Positions 22,196-33,862 of a DNA stretch of 64,000 nt are shown one piece after another. The position numbers and the translations under genes are program-made. A model generated the notes under the pieces. That model worked only from the letters and a program-made list of their open reading frames with translations. It was not told the origin of the DNA and did not search any database. The stretch is taken from positions 22,917,803 to 22,981,802 of the forward strand of contig CM028339.1 of assembly GCA_016647705.1 (NCBI GenBank). Reading direction: 5' to 3'. This DNA comes from Eucommia ulmoides (Eukaryota; Streptophyta; Magnoliopsida; Garryales; Eucommiaceae). The stretch's first letter is position 1; the number at the start of each line of letters is the position of its first letter.

Positions 22196-23616
22196 ACTCT
22201 TCTTTTATGCCGCCACCGTCGCCTGTCTATATGGATGCTCATCTCGCTCCATCCTCGACGACGATGACCTCGTGTTTTGCTCGACGTTCATCTTCCTTAG
22301 CCGATCTCAATCTTTTTCTCTCTCAGATCTGGATAATTCCAGATATGAAATTATCATATCTGGAATTTTTCTAGATTCCAGATCTGGATTTTTTGCAGAT
22401 TTGTTCGTTAATGTGAATGTTCTTATGGTCATGATTTTCTTTCGGATATGTGAATGTCTGTGGTTTTCTGCTGATTTTGGGTTTTTTTAATGTTCTTTAA
22501 TTTGTGTTTTATGAATTGTTGCACTGTTTTTCAAATCCGTTTTGTTTTGATTTTGTAAGTTTGTTGATTTCAGGGGAGTTTTGTGTTTATTTGAATGTTA
22601 TTTTTATTGATTTATCAGTGAATGTTCATATCGATTTGAGGATTTAGAGAATGTTAGTTTGTGATATGGTTAATGTTCATAATAATTTTTGGAATGTTTT
22701 TTTTTTCATTGATCTTAGGTTTCTTTCACATTATTATTTATTTTTTATTATTTTTTTTGTGAATGTTCGAATGGTTTTCAGATTTGTTTTGATTTAGTTT
22801 GGTAATGAATATGTTTTTCGTGGTCGGTGAATGTTCATACCGATTTATACTTTGTTGATCTTAGAGGGTTTCGATGTTTGCTTGTGGTGTTTTGGGAGAA
22901 CGTTTATGTGGTTTGATAAAATATTCACATCGATTTGTTTTTTGTTGATCATAGTGTTTTTCAATTTTTTTGATTTCGAGTGGTCTTGGTGAAGGTTCAT
23001 ATTCGGAATTTTATTTTTATTTCTTTGTTGATTTGTTCACATAAAGAATAATGAACATTCACAATAGCAGAATGAGAATTAAAATCTATCGAAATGTTTA
23101 AAAATAGCGTAAGGAAAATATGAATGTTTACGTTTTGATTTTTTAATAGAATGACATTTTACGTAAATAATAGAAAATGGATGGACAAATAATAGATGAC
23201 TATTTTCTAAATATCTTTAAGGACTAAAAATTTTATTATGGTAGTTGAGGGTCCATTTTTCGATTTATGTATCTGTTAAGGACTATACATAATTTTTCCT
23301 TTTTTTTTTTGTCACCCATTAATTTTTTTTTAAAATTACACTACCCCCAACAAACATACACACACCCCTTTCCCCGTGGGTAGGCCCCCACCCGTTGTCC
23401 ATCATCGTTACCACCCATCTTACTCTCTCTCTCTCATAAGCTCCCCCAACCCACGGATTTGCACAGATTTTGCAAGGTGGGGGCAATGGGGGTGGGAACT
23501 AACTGGGGTGGGTGGTGGGGAGAGAATGGGGTAAACAATCGATGCCGATGGTGGTTGTTTACTAGAGAAGGGGAAGAAAGAAGAAAGAAGGAAAAAATTG
23601 TAAAAAGCAAACAAAC
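22196..23616. other. non-coding AT-rich stretch with a scattered GTGAATGTTCATA motif
   Basis: No protein gene is supported. The motif gtgaatgttcata..gattt recurs near 22618, 22760, 22829, 22918 and 22989, suggesting a degenerate repeat or an element interior. A C-rich/G-rich stretch occurs at 23340-23540. Confidence 0.45.
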
Positions 23617-23619
23617 TAA

Positions 23620-24705
23620 CGGCATGTTTGGTTGGACGGAATGGAATGAGGGTGGAATGGAATGGAAGAAGTAATGGAATGAGAGAAGGAATGGAATGGA
23701 ATTGTGAATGGAATTACTATTCCATTCTCTTGTTTGGTTATTATGGAATAAAAGAAAGAATGGAATAGTGAAATATAATAAAATTTCTATTTTACCCTTA
23801 TAAAATTATTATTCCATTCTCTTATTGGTTGGTTATAATAAAATTTTATTATATTTCATTATTCTATTTCTTTTCTCATTTTATTATATTTCACTATTCA
23901 ACTCAATTTTAAATTTTTGTTTTCTAATTTCTATTTTTGTTCTCAATTTTCAGTTTCTATTCTTTAATTTCTACTTTTGTTCTCAATTTTCAGTTTCCTT
24001 TTTCAATTTTCAATTTTCTATTATCTAATTTTCTATTTTTTGTTCTCAATTTTCAGTTTATGTTCTCAATTTTCAGTTTTCGTTCTCAATTTTCTATTAT
24101 CTAATTTTATGTTTTTGTTCTCAATTTTCTGTTTTTGTTTTCAATTTTTTGTTTTCGTTCTCTGATTTTATATTTTTGTTCTTAATTTTCAGTTTATATT
24201 CTCAATTTTTTGTTTCTGTTCTCAATTTTTTATTCTCTAATTTTCTGTTTTTGTTCTCAATTTTTAGTTTATGTTCTCAATTTTCTGTTCTCTAATTTTC
24301 TGTTTTTGTTCTCAATTTTTGGTTTTTATTCTCAATTTTCTGTTTCTATTCTCAATTTTCAGTTTCTGTTCTCAATTTTCTAGTTCTGTTCTTAATTTTT
24401 TGTTCTCAATTTTCTATTTTTATTCTCAACTTTCTGTTCTCTAATTTCAATTTATGTTCTCTAATTTCTATTTTTGTTCTCAATTTTCAAGAGTTTAATT
24501 ACAAGGGCTATTATGTAATTTAAGGTATTGATTCCATTGGGTTGGAATCCCATTCCACCCTATTTCAAATGGAATCTCATTCCATCCAATTTCATTCCAA
24601 TGGAATCACAAAAGTGATTCCATTGGAGAACCAAACAACGGAATAAGAATCGAGGGCGGAATGCGATTCCATTCCGCCCTCGATTCCATCCAACCAAACA
24701 TGCCG
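23620..24705. mobile_element. 1086-bp PIF/Harbinger-type MITE (TSD TAA)
   Basis: The left end CGGCATGTTTGGTTGGACGG matches the reverse complement of the right end, CGGCATGTTTGGTTGGATGG, at 19 of 20 positions. The flanks are TAA at 23617-23619 and 24706-24708. The inverted repeats continue imperfectly for about 100 bp (GGAATGGAATG-rich). No transposase is present; the middle is a minisatellite. Confidence 0.9.
23925..24490 (+). repeat. minisatellite inside the MITE (about 16-20 bp units)
   Basis: More than 25 units of the form tttttgttctcaattttcag with variants tctgttctcaattttctatt and ctctaatttt. Strand composition is strongly pyrimidine-biased on +. Confidence 0.9.
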
Positions 24706-24708
24706 TAA

Positions 24709-25600
24709 GAGATATATGTGTTAATAATTTAAAGAGTAAAATAGTAATTAGATTAAATAAAAATTTATTTATTTTGTTAAGGAGTGTAAGGTTAGTAAAA
24801 GGGAGTGTACATTTAGAAGCACCCACACATCGTCTTAACATATTTTATTGACAAAAATACATTTGAAGCATTTTTTTTTTTTTTAATCTTTTACTTATTT
24901 TTTTCCGATTTTTTTAATAGTTTTCTATTTTTCATTTCATTTGTTTTATTTTTGTGTTTCATTCATTGTATTGCTAAAAAAATAAAAAATAAAAAAGTAG
25001 AATATGAAAAACTAAATTTGCAAAAACAAAAGCCAAAAATAGGAATAAAAAAACAAAAAACTTGTTTTAAAAAAAAATAAATTGTTTCTTGTTTTTATTT
25101 TTATTTTCATAATTTTGTTTTTTGATTATTTACTTTAATTTTTTTTTATTAACATCACAAACAAAAACCAAAGAATTATAAATAAAAGCTAAACATAATA
25201 AATAATACCAAACAAAAGTAAAAAAAAAAAATAGAAAATAGAGAGAGAGGAAATTAGCAAATAAAAAAATAACTTTTGAAACAAACATAAAATATTAGGG
25301 CAAATTCTATTTTTGACTCTCTAATTATTGACACATTTTTATATAGTCTAATAAATTTAGTGTGTTTTAATTTAAACATTCTAAGTATGTATTTAATTTT
25401 AAATAACTGTTATGTTTGTTAACATTTCCTTTTAAATGGACGAAAAAACAATTATGTGCAAATGACTTTTAACAGGGCTATTTTGGTTTTTTTTTTTTCC
25501 TTCTTCATTTCTTCTTCATCGAATTTGTCCCTGTTACTGTCCACCCCCCACCGTCCACCACCATAGGCCACAACCCATTGGACTCTTTTTTCTTCTTATG
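24709..25600. other. AT-rich intergenic DNA, no gene seen
   Basis: Homopolymer-rich A and T runs with no supported ORF. From about 25300 there is a segment (cattctaagtatgtatttaat...) whose counterpart near 26310-26400 is roughly inverted (attctatttttgac... against ...caaaatagaatttgtcc), so the ERF relic may sit inside a repeat with inverted ends at about 25300 and 26400. Confidence 0.45.
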
Positions 25601-25606
25601 ATTATT

Positions 25607-26056
25607 GTGGGCGTAAACAATTGAGGGATTCATCCAACCAAGAAAAATCGATTTTAATATTTGGTGGATTGATGGGTGCGTTGTTATCAAATCCATAAAG
25701 AGGGATTTTATCCAGTCCGCTGAAATTGAGAAATTGGTCGTCGAAATCATTTGGTACTGAATCAAGCTCAAATTTGAGGTTGAATCCTTGTCCTATTTGA
25801 TCAGGGATTAATGGAATATGCAATGGTAAGTATCAAGTTTTTCTTTGTCAGTAACAAAAGCTGCCAAAGTATTTTGAGTTTTTCCAGAGAAGTTCATGGA
25901 GGCTTCTTCGGCTATGTTGAAAGGTTCCAGCCAAACCCATTTTCCCTTGAACGGATTGCGAATCTCTGTCTCGCATTTCCCCCATTTGCGCTGACGGACG
26001 CCTTTGAACTTAGACATTGGTAAGCGGGGTTTAGCAGGATTGGTCAAAACCCTCAT
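25607..26056 (-). pseudogene. AP2/ERF transcription factor relic
   Basis: On the minus strand, 26056-25808 encodes KFKGVRQRKWGK...EIRNPFKGK.VWL...FN.AEEA, the core of an AP2/ERF DNA-binding domain. Intact domains read WGKWVSEIR and RVWLGTF, whereas here they read WGKCETEIR and WVWLEPF. The region just after the domain is scrambled, and a stop follows (25808). A second frame (25823-25602) gives DDQFLNFSGLDKIPLYGFD and FSWLDESLN, like the acidic C-terminus of some ERF/CRF-type factors. The linker is missing and there are no intact ends, so it is a broken and possibly retro-copied or transposon-carried fragment. It would have bound GCC-box-like DNA in ethylene or stress responses. Confidence 0.75.
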
Positions 26057-26059
26057 CCG

Positions 26060-27122
26060 TTTTGGGTTTTCTCGTCGTCCTTGAGTCTAGCGAACTATGG
26101 AGGTGGTCAGCGGAGGTGGACGGCAGCAGGGACAACTTCGGTGAGAAAGAAAGCAAGAAGAAGAAGCAAGAAAAAGAAAACAAAAACAAAAAAAAAAAAA
26201 AAAAAAAGTAGAAATAACAAAAACAAAAATAGCCATGTTAAATGTTATGTGTCTTTCGTCCATTTTGAATAAAAATATCAACATGATAACCATTTAAAAC
26301 TAAACGCATATTTAAAAGGTTTAAATTAAAAGACACGAAATTTATTAGACCACATATAACTGTGTTAATATTTAGAGGATCAAAATAGAATTTGTCCAAA
26401 ATATTATGTTGTAAGAGTATTTTCGTCTACAAAATGTAATAAAAGATGTCTCAAATATTATTAAAATAAGAGAGGGAGTATTTAGTATTCGTCGAAATGA
26501 CATAGATGACTTGGGTTTAACTTTATATTTTTCTTAGTTAACACGCGGCTCACCCCTCTCATTTAACTTTATAAGAGAGAGAGTACATTTTATAGTTTGA
26601 ATGATATACCTAGATCTTTCTTATCATATTTTTTGACAGAATTATCATTACATGATTTCTTTCTTTCTTTCTTTTTTCTATTCTCTCCCGTATTATATTT
26701 TATTTTTTAATTTTATTTTGTATTTTTAATTTTATTTATTTTATTTGTATTTCTTTATTTTTTGTATATTATAAACAATAACAATAGAATCAAAAGTAAA
26801 AAAATTGAAAAACAAGAAAAAATAGAAAAGGGAAAGGAAAAGGAAAACAAAACAAAAAAAAAAAAAAAACCTTTAAATTTATAAACAATTTTTTTTTTTT
26901 ACCCTTTTTTGTTTTATTTCTCATTTTTATTTTAAACTAATTTTCTATTTATTTATTTTTTTTTCTAATTTTCATTTTCTAGGTTTTTATATTTTATTTT
27001 TTTTTCTATAAAATCCGTAAAAAAAAATAAGAATAAATAAAATATTTAAGAAAAAAAAAGATAGAGAGTATAAAATAAATAAAAAATAAAAAAATGTATA
27101 TAAAACAACTTAAAATATTCCA
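26060..27122. other. low-complexity AT-rich DNA, no gene seen
   Basis: A purine-rich tract (26150-26215) and A/T homopolymers fill the stretch. Nothing codes for a recognisable product. Confidence 0.5.
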
Positions 27123-28613
27123 TTACAATGGCATTTGGTTAGTATTGTCATTTTTCCCTTTCCACTTGGAATGGGACGAGAATTCTGTTTCTTTCTGAGA
27201 GCAGAATCGCGTTTAGTAACAATAGAATTTTGTTTCTTTTTTAGAACAAAATTTCGTTTGGTAACGAATTATTCCGGAATTGTTTCCTCAACAATTGTTC
27301 TTTTTTCATATTTATTTATTTCCTTAAATGTATAATAATAAATATCAAATTACACCAAATTCAAAAAAATAAACATTAATTAAATTTATTGACATATTAA
27401 ATATAAATATTGTACATATTATACAATAGATGTTTAATTTGATTAAATATAATTTTTGACAATAAAAATAAAATTGTACTTGTTTTCATAAACAATCAAT
27501 ATACAATACACAAATAAAAAACATAAATAATTTATTTTTCAAATTATACATCTGACATCGTCAAACTCTTATCCTAAAATATCAATATATTTGATTACAA
27601 CAAACTCTTAAATATTAATTCAACATAAACAAAATACAATTCAAATTTATAAACTAAATCCTACACATTTAAAAGACAAACACTTAAACCATTAAATGCC
27701 AAACAAGAACACCATCACTTGAAACAAAATCTTCTAACATACCGAGCAAGGTGCCATCAAAGCTCCTAATTACACGATTAACTTTGATTTCTCCCAAAAA
27801 CTTTGATTTCTTATTACACGATTAACTGATGTAGTATAGTCATTGGCCAAAGATGCCTGATACAAAAAATATAGCCAATGTTGGCAAATCTAATAAACAT
27901 CAACATATAATTCTCACTGCCCTAAAACCTCAAAGGGTGAAAAGAAAAACTTATCAAAGGAGTTTGTTCCAATCCCACAAACTATCATCTACTGGCATCA
28001 AGCTCACATGTAGAATCTCCACACAAAAAACATCAATGTAGAAAACCCTTGTATTGATCAATTACCAAATCCACAAAAACAGTTTTTCAATTCCCATAGA
28101 AGTTGACGCATATGAACACTTGAAAGATGCAAAAACTCACTGAATATTAGCACATTACACAAATCAGGGAAACTTTAAGTGAAAAAATACGGCAACATTC
28201 CATCTCAACATTCCACAACTCATTTTTCTTGTTATTTGCCATTACTAATCCTTTCGCAAAAAAAAAAAACAAAAATCGCAATGAACAAGATTTTAAGAAC
28301 ACTTGTTTCTACAAGATCCTCCATCCATAAATAGAGTTACATGATGAAATGATAATAATCAAGTTTAGCACCGACAATTTAATGAAAAAAAAAAAGTTAG
28401 ATTTCGTGAACCCTAAATTGTAAATCAATTTCACGAACCCTAAACCCTCGATTTCAGCAACGAAATCAAAATCGATTTTTGTAATGATATTGAAATCGAT
28501 TCCGGCATCGAAATCAATTCAGCATAAAGGAGAGAGGGAAAGAGAGAGAGATAATGATGGCGGTGGAGACAACGATGATGGCGATGGCTGGAGAAGACGA
28601 CGACGACGATAGC

Positions 28614-29435
28614 TGATAATAACCAACAAGTACCATGAAAGGATCCGTTGCATGTTCTAGTTGGACCTATTACTAGGGCAAGATCCAAGAAGATCAAAGA
28701 AGCACTGAATGGGCTAGTTCAAGATATTTGAGTTGAGTCCTAAATAATGATCAAGGCCTAGTTCATGTCATCAAGGCAAGCGAATAGGCTTAGACGTGAA
28801 CTTAAATGGGCCTAAGAATGAGAGCCACAAAATTTTTAGCTTATTTATTTTATTAATTAGTCTTTTAGTTTTAATTTAGGTAATTTATTTGATGATTTAT
28901 AAGGCATGATTGTCAAATAGTCTCTTCCTTTTTAAACTAGAAGTGTAAAGCAAGTTATGAAACTTCCTTATTTTTTTGTTTTGTCTTCTAGTACGAGACA
29001 CTAGGGTTTTCCTTTATTTTAATTGTGGCCCCACTGTCCACATGCACTATTCACAGCTAGGTTTTTCTCATATTCCTTGGACGCCTATTTAAAGAGGTGG
29101 TGTAAGAATGAAACATTACTTTTGATGAATATAATTGTGAGAGTTTTCTCTTAAGTTCTTCAAAGAACTTTTCCTGAACTTTCAAGAATTTCTTGTGGCA
29201 TTCAAACTCTATACCTTTGGTTCGTGATTCACTTATAATCAGTGGGTCAAGGTTTATTATTTTATACATTTGGTTCGTGTTTTATTCATAAACGATTGGG
29301 TCAAGGTAATCTACCAAACTTTTTTGTATTTTTGTATTCTTCCTTTTTCGTTTGTAAATATGAATTTAGTTCGATCCTCGTGAAGAAACTCTAAATTAGT
29401 TTCGGGTCTCACTAATCCTTAATAGGTTCGCATCA
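28614..29435 (+). repeat. 5' LTR of the outer Gypsy element
   Basis: It starts TGATAATAACCAACAAG and ends ...GGTTCGCATCA. It aligns end to end with 44029-44859 with many substitutions, sharing cctattactarggcaagatc, gagacactagggttttc and ttcgtgattcacttataat. Confidence 0.85.
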
Positions 29436-30018
29436 TTTAGTATCAGAGTATAAATCAGGTTTCATCTATCTTTTTATTTTTTTTCCTTCGTTCATTATTA
29501 TCAGTTTATTCCTACATTAAAATTGTCTTGGCCAAAATATATAATCAAATTTGGTCAATTTTTTATTTTTATTAATACTGTGAATCTTCAAATCTCAATT
29601 TAAAGCTGTTGTATTTAAAAAAAACAAAAAGAAAAAGAAAAAAAAAAGTAGAGAATTTATGTATACAAAAAAAAAAAATCCAGCAACCGAAATTTGAAAT
29701 TTATTTCTTTTTGTTCTATTCCACAAACTTATCTTTGTGTTCCTCTTGTTCACCTTGCTTTCTTTCGTAGGAATCTCATTCTTAGTTCAATTTGTTGAGT
29801 TTGAATTGCTACAAAGAAATTTATGATTGAGATTGGTTAAGTTCAGTAAATAACTAAAAGAGTGAACTAAAGAGTGGAAAAAGGCAAGAGCTTGTGAGCT
29901 CATAAGAGGGTAAAAGTCGAATTGGAGTGAAACACGAGTGTGAGTGCCATCAATATTGAGGAAAACACGTGAGGGAGTGTTTGTGAGGTTTACTAATTTT
30001 ATTTTACAGGTTATTAAA

Positions 30019-30822
30019 AATGTCTCAAGAAACGAACAAAAACTCGTCCGATGAAACCCCAGATAAGATGGATGTCATGGACATCAATTTTTTCTACAAG
30101 GCCTTAATGCAAAAATTTGAACGGTTAAAACTCCCAGTTTGATGAAGTGCATGACCGACTAGAAAATGTTGACTCTAGTTCACAAAAGGGGAAGCCACCT
30201 AAAGCTCCTAATGTGCAACGAAGAGAAAGGAATCCACCTTGTTTTGAATATGAAGATGATTATAGAGATGACCAAGATGAAGAAGATCACGCCTCTAATG
30301 TGAGCTTGGGCAATTCGTGCATGGATATGGGAATAGAGTAGATTGTATGGGAAAGTGATTGATAATAACTTGGGAAGCATCAAGGTGAACATTCCATCTT
30401 TCCAAGGCAAAAACGATCTTGAAGCTTATTTGGAGTGGGAGAAAAGAATCAAGTTGGTGTTTGATTGTCACAACTACTCCAAGTTAAAGAAGGTAAAGTT
30501 GGTTGCCATAGAATTCACCAATTATGTTATTGTATGATAGGATCAACTTACCTTGAGAAGGAGGAGGAATGGTGAAAGACCTATTGCGACGTGGGAAGCG
30601 AAGAAAGCTATTATGAGGAGGCGATTCATTCCAAGTCACTACTATGTAGACTTGTTCTAGAAATTGAAAAGTCTTACACAAGGTTCTAAGTGTGTGGAAG
30701 ACTACTAAAAAAGATTGAAATAGTCATAATTCAAGCCAATGTGCAAGAGGACCAAGAAACAACTATGGCTAGGTTTCTAATCGGGTTAAATCGTGACATT
30801 GAAAATGTGGTTAGAGTTGCAA
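30019..30822 (+). pseudogene. outer Gypsy gag, 5' part
   Basis: The start MSQETNKNSSDETPDKMDV (30019) opens a gag region broken by several stops. VNIPSFQGKNDLEAYLEWEK (about 30391) and MARFLIGLNRDIENVV (about 30764-30811) are typical of plant Ty3/gypsy gag. The reading continues after the inserted element at 40763 with ELNDMVHMVIKVEQQL, so the insertion broke the gag. Confidence 0.8.
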
Positions 30823-31122
30823 CATTATGTAGACACGGCATTTTGACCACCTCGCAAAAAATTATACTTTATTTTATAGTTACCTTTATTTTATTTTTCT
30901 ATTTATTTTGTTTTGATTGTACCGTATTTATGCGGTTTAACACTGCTAAATTAAGTTTTATTAATCTCTTAAGTAAATTAAATATTAGTAATTGATTTTT
31001 ATTTTTTTGATTTTGTAGATTTTTCGAAGTAGAATAAAAACGCGTTAGTTCGGAACAAAATGGATAAGAAACAGACGAGAACGAGAGAGGCCTGGACCGA
31101 ACGGGGGTGGGGGGTGCACAAA

Positions 31123-31278
31123 GGTCGCACGTGCGACCAAAAACTGGTCGCATGTGCGGCCAGCTTAAAGCTGGCCGCACATGCGGCCAGCAAGGGAGGG
31201 GCAGGGACCTTTTGGGTGCACCAAATTTTGGTGCACCCAAAAGGAGGTGGGTGCACCAAATTTCGGTGCACCCACCTC
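31123..31278 (+). promoter_or_regulatory. palindrome cluster upstream of the LTR TATA box
   Basis: Consecutive inverted repeats: GGTCGCACGTGCGACC (31123-31138, perfect), 31144-31163 (CTGGTCGCATGTGCGGCCAG), 31171-31190 (CTGGCCGCACATGCGGCCAG), 31208-31244 (arms with GGGTGCACC) and 31244-31278 (arms GAGGTGGGTGCACC / GGTGCACCCACCTC). The 3' LTR has the same set minus one 27-bp unit. They could be factor-binding palindromes or RNA hairpins; the sequence does not say which. Confidence 0.85.
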
Positions 31279-31332
31279 TTTTTTTTTAACTTTTTCATAC
31301 TTTGTGCGGTTTTTTTTTTCGGCAGATTTTCT

Positions 31333-31365
31333 GAGCCTTCATTCCTATAAATAGAATGAAGGCTC
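31333..31365 (+). promoter_or_regulatory. LTR promoter: TATA box in the loop of a perfect 12-bp inverted repeat
   Basis: Arm GAGCCTTCATTC (31333-31344), TATAAATA (31346-31353), arm GAATGAAGGCTC (31354-31365). The copy in the 3' LTR (39010-39042) is identical. Transcription would be expected to start about 25-30 bp downstream of the TATA box, near 31375-31385. Confidence 0.75.
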
Positions 31366-31708
31366 ACAACACCGAGGAGGGTGATTTTTTTGGAGGAGAG
31401 GAATTTTTGGGGAAGAAATTTTTTAAAGAGGAATTTTTGTAAGGGAGAGGTGAAATCTGGAGAGAAATTTTGAAGAAAATAATATTATTTTCATTTTATT
31501 GTAATTTTGAAGAAGAAAAATCTCCAAGAAGGTGGTAAATTTTCATCTGTTGTAAATCTTACTCTTATTTTTAAATAAGTTGTTATTATACTATTTTTTT
31601 TTTGTAAATTAGATTTTTTTTTTCTTCCTTTATTAGTTATTTATTTATTTATTTATTACTTTTTATTTTCTTTTTATTTTTATTTATTTTTTATTTTTTT
31701 GAGTAAGT

Positions 31709-32800
31709 AAAACGAGGCGGAAAATTCCCAACCTTCAATTTGAACGGTCTAAATTTAGAAGGGTATTACTCCCCTCGATGCGTGTGTGCGGGTGTTTTAT
31801 TTAATTTGTATTAAATATAATGTGCTAACAATACGAGGTGAAAAATTTTCAACCTTCAATTTGAACGGTCTAAATTTAGAAGGGAATTACTCCCCTCGAT
31901 GCGTGTTTGCGGGTGTTTTATTTAATTTGTATTAAATATAATGTGCTAACAATACGAGGTGAAAAATTCCCAACCTTCAATTTGAACGGTCTAAATTTAG
32001 AAGGGAATTACTCCCCTCGATGCGTGTGTGCGGGTGTTTTATTTAATTTGTATTAAATATAATGTGCTAACAATACGAGGTGAAAAATTCCCAACCTTCA
32101 ATTTGAACGGTCTAAATTTAGAAGGGAATTACTCCCCTCGATGCGTGTGAGCGGGTGTTTTATTTAATTTGTATTAAATATAATGTGCTAACAATACGAG
32201 GTGAAAAATTCCCAACCTTCAATTTGAACGGTCTAAATTTAGAAGGGAATTACTCCCCTCGATGCGTGTGTGTGGGTGTTTTATTTAATTTGTATTAAAT
32301 ATAATGTGCTAACAATACGAGGTGGAAAATTCCCAACCTTCAATTTGAACGGTCTAAATTTAGAAGAGAATTACTCCCCTCGATGCGTGTGTGCGGGTGT
32401 TTTATTTAATTTCTATTAAATATAATGTGCTAACAATACGAGGTGAAAAATTTCCAACCTTCCATTTGAACGGTTTAAATTTAGAAGGGAATTACTCCCC
32501 TCGATGTGTGCGTGCGTGTGTGAGCATGTGTTTCTTTAACTCGTATTAAATATAATGTGCTAACAATATGAGGTGGAAAATTCCCAACCTTCCATTTGAA
32601 CGGTTTAAATTTAGAAGAGAATTATTCTCCTCAATGTGTGAGTGTGTGCGTGCGTGTGTTTCTTTAACTTGTATTAAATATAATGTGTTAACAAGATGAG
32701 GTGAAAAATTCACAGCCTTCCATCAGAACGGTCTAGGTTTAGAAGTGAGATCACTTCCCTCAATATGTGTGTATGTGTATATGTGTATATAAGGAGGATT
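31709..32800 (+). repeat. 121-bp tandem repeats in the 5' LTR (nine units)
   Basis: Units start acgaggtgaaaaattcccaac and contain ttcaatttgaacggtctaaa and tactcccctcgatgcgtgtg. The first seven are very similar; the last two are diverged, with extended GT runs. The 3' LTR array (39389-40340) has eight units. Confidence 0.95.
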
Positions 32801-33201
32801 TAAAAATAAAATAAAAACATTCGGATTTAAATTCTAATTGGACTTAATCGGATAAGGTACCGTCTTTGGACGGGCGTCTTGGGGTGCTTGACACCTTCCC
32901 CGAGCGTAACTGACCCCCGAACTCTTTAAACGAATCTCTGGTTAGATCATGTTATTTTTGGAGTCAAATTTTACTTAAGCCATTTTTTTTAAATTATTTT
33001 CAAAAAAGAAAAATATGGTGACCTAGCACATCATTTAAACTCAATGCTAGGTGACGACTCCTTTTTCTAAAACAGGCTTAAGTATATTTTAATGAGAAAA
33101 TCAACGTTTTTAAAAATCCTTCTCGTTTTACCAGCGCCAAGCATATATAAACATATATCTATATTTTTTTGATTTTCTCTGGAAAATCGGGCGCATTCAG
33201 C

Positions 33202-33219
33202 TGGCAACTCCACTGGGGA
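33202..33219 (+). other. putative primer-binding site of the TR-GAG element
   Basis: TGGCAACTCCACTGGGGA lies 2 bp inside the 5' LTR end and starts with TGG, complementary to a tRNA CCA end. I could not assign the tRNA from memory. Confidence 0.6.
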
Positions 33220-33862
33220 TCGGCTGAGGGTCGAGCCCAATATGTTTGAATAAGTCCAACTAATCTAAAGTCCGAATGTTAAATTTTATTTTATTTTTTC
33301 CCTCAATTCAGTAAATAAGTTGTGATTTTTTTTTTATTTTTTTATTTTTTATTTTTATTTTTTATATATCATTTATTTTTTATTTTATATATATATATAT
33401 ATTTTCCTTATTTCCTCTCAGGCCCGTATATCGTTGTAAATCCTCTGACAAAAACAAAACTGTCTTATATCCATATTATCCCCTCAGGATTCTATGATAC
33501 AAGACGAGAAAGGGGTTTTTTGTACTTGATGGATTTATGACGTCTGGGGAAGTCCTAAAAAAAAAAAAAAAAGAGCACACCAAACAAGTTCAAAGTTTTC
33601 AATATCGATAGGGAACGACAAAAAAAATAATAATAATAATAAAAAAAAAAAAATTATTTTAATTAGTCGTTATCGAAATTGAAATCTTCGAATTAGAAAG
33701 GGCTTTAAGGCCACCTAAGACCCACGTGAACTAAAAAAATGATTTTTTTTTGTAGGTGAAAAATAAAAGGACAAGACAAAGAAAATTGGTCCCAGAAAAG
33801 CAAATCCAGTTCCCCCCTTTCGAAGTCCGATCTTTACACGCAGTCGAGCACAGACTCATTCC

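Larger units (their letters stand above)
30828..33199 (+). repeat. 5' LTR of the TR-GAG element
   Basis: 2372 bp, TG...CA. In order it holds a T-rich U3 start, a cluster of palindromes (31123-31278), a TATA box inside an inverted repeat (31333-31365), a leader, nine 121-bp tandem units (31709-32800) and a terminal region with gcgccaagcatatat. It is 149 bp longer than the 3' LTR. Confidence 0.95.

Noticed and set aside
30899-31350. Overlapping open frames on both strands around the LTR palindromes
   Set aside because: Palindromic sequence keeps both strands open. The same frames recur in the other LTR and match no protein.
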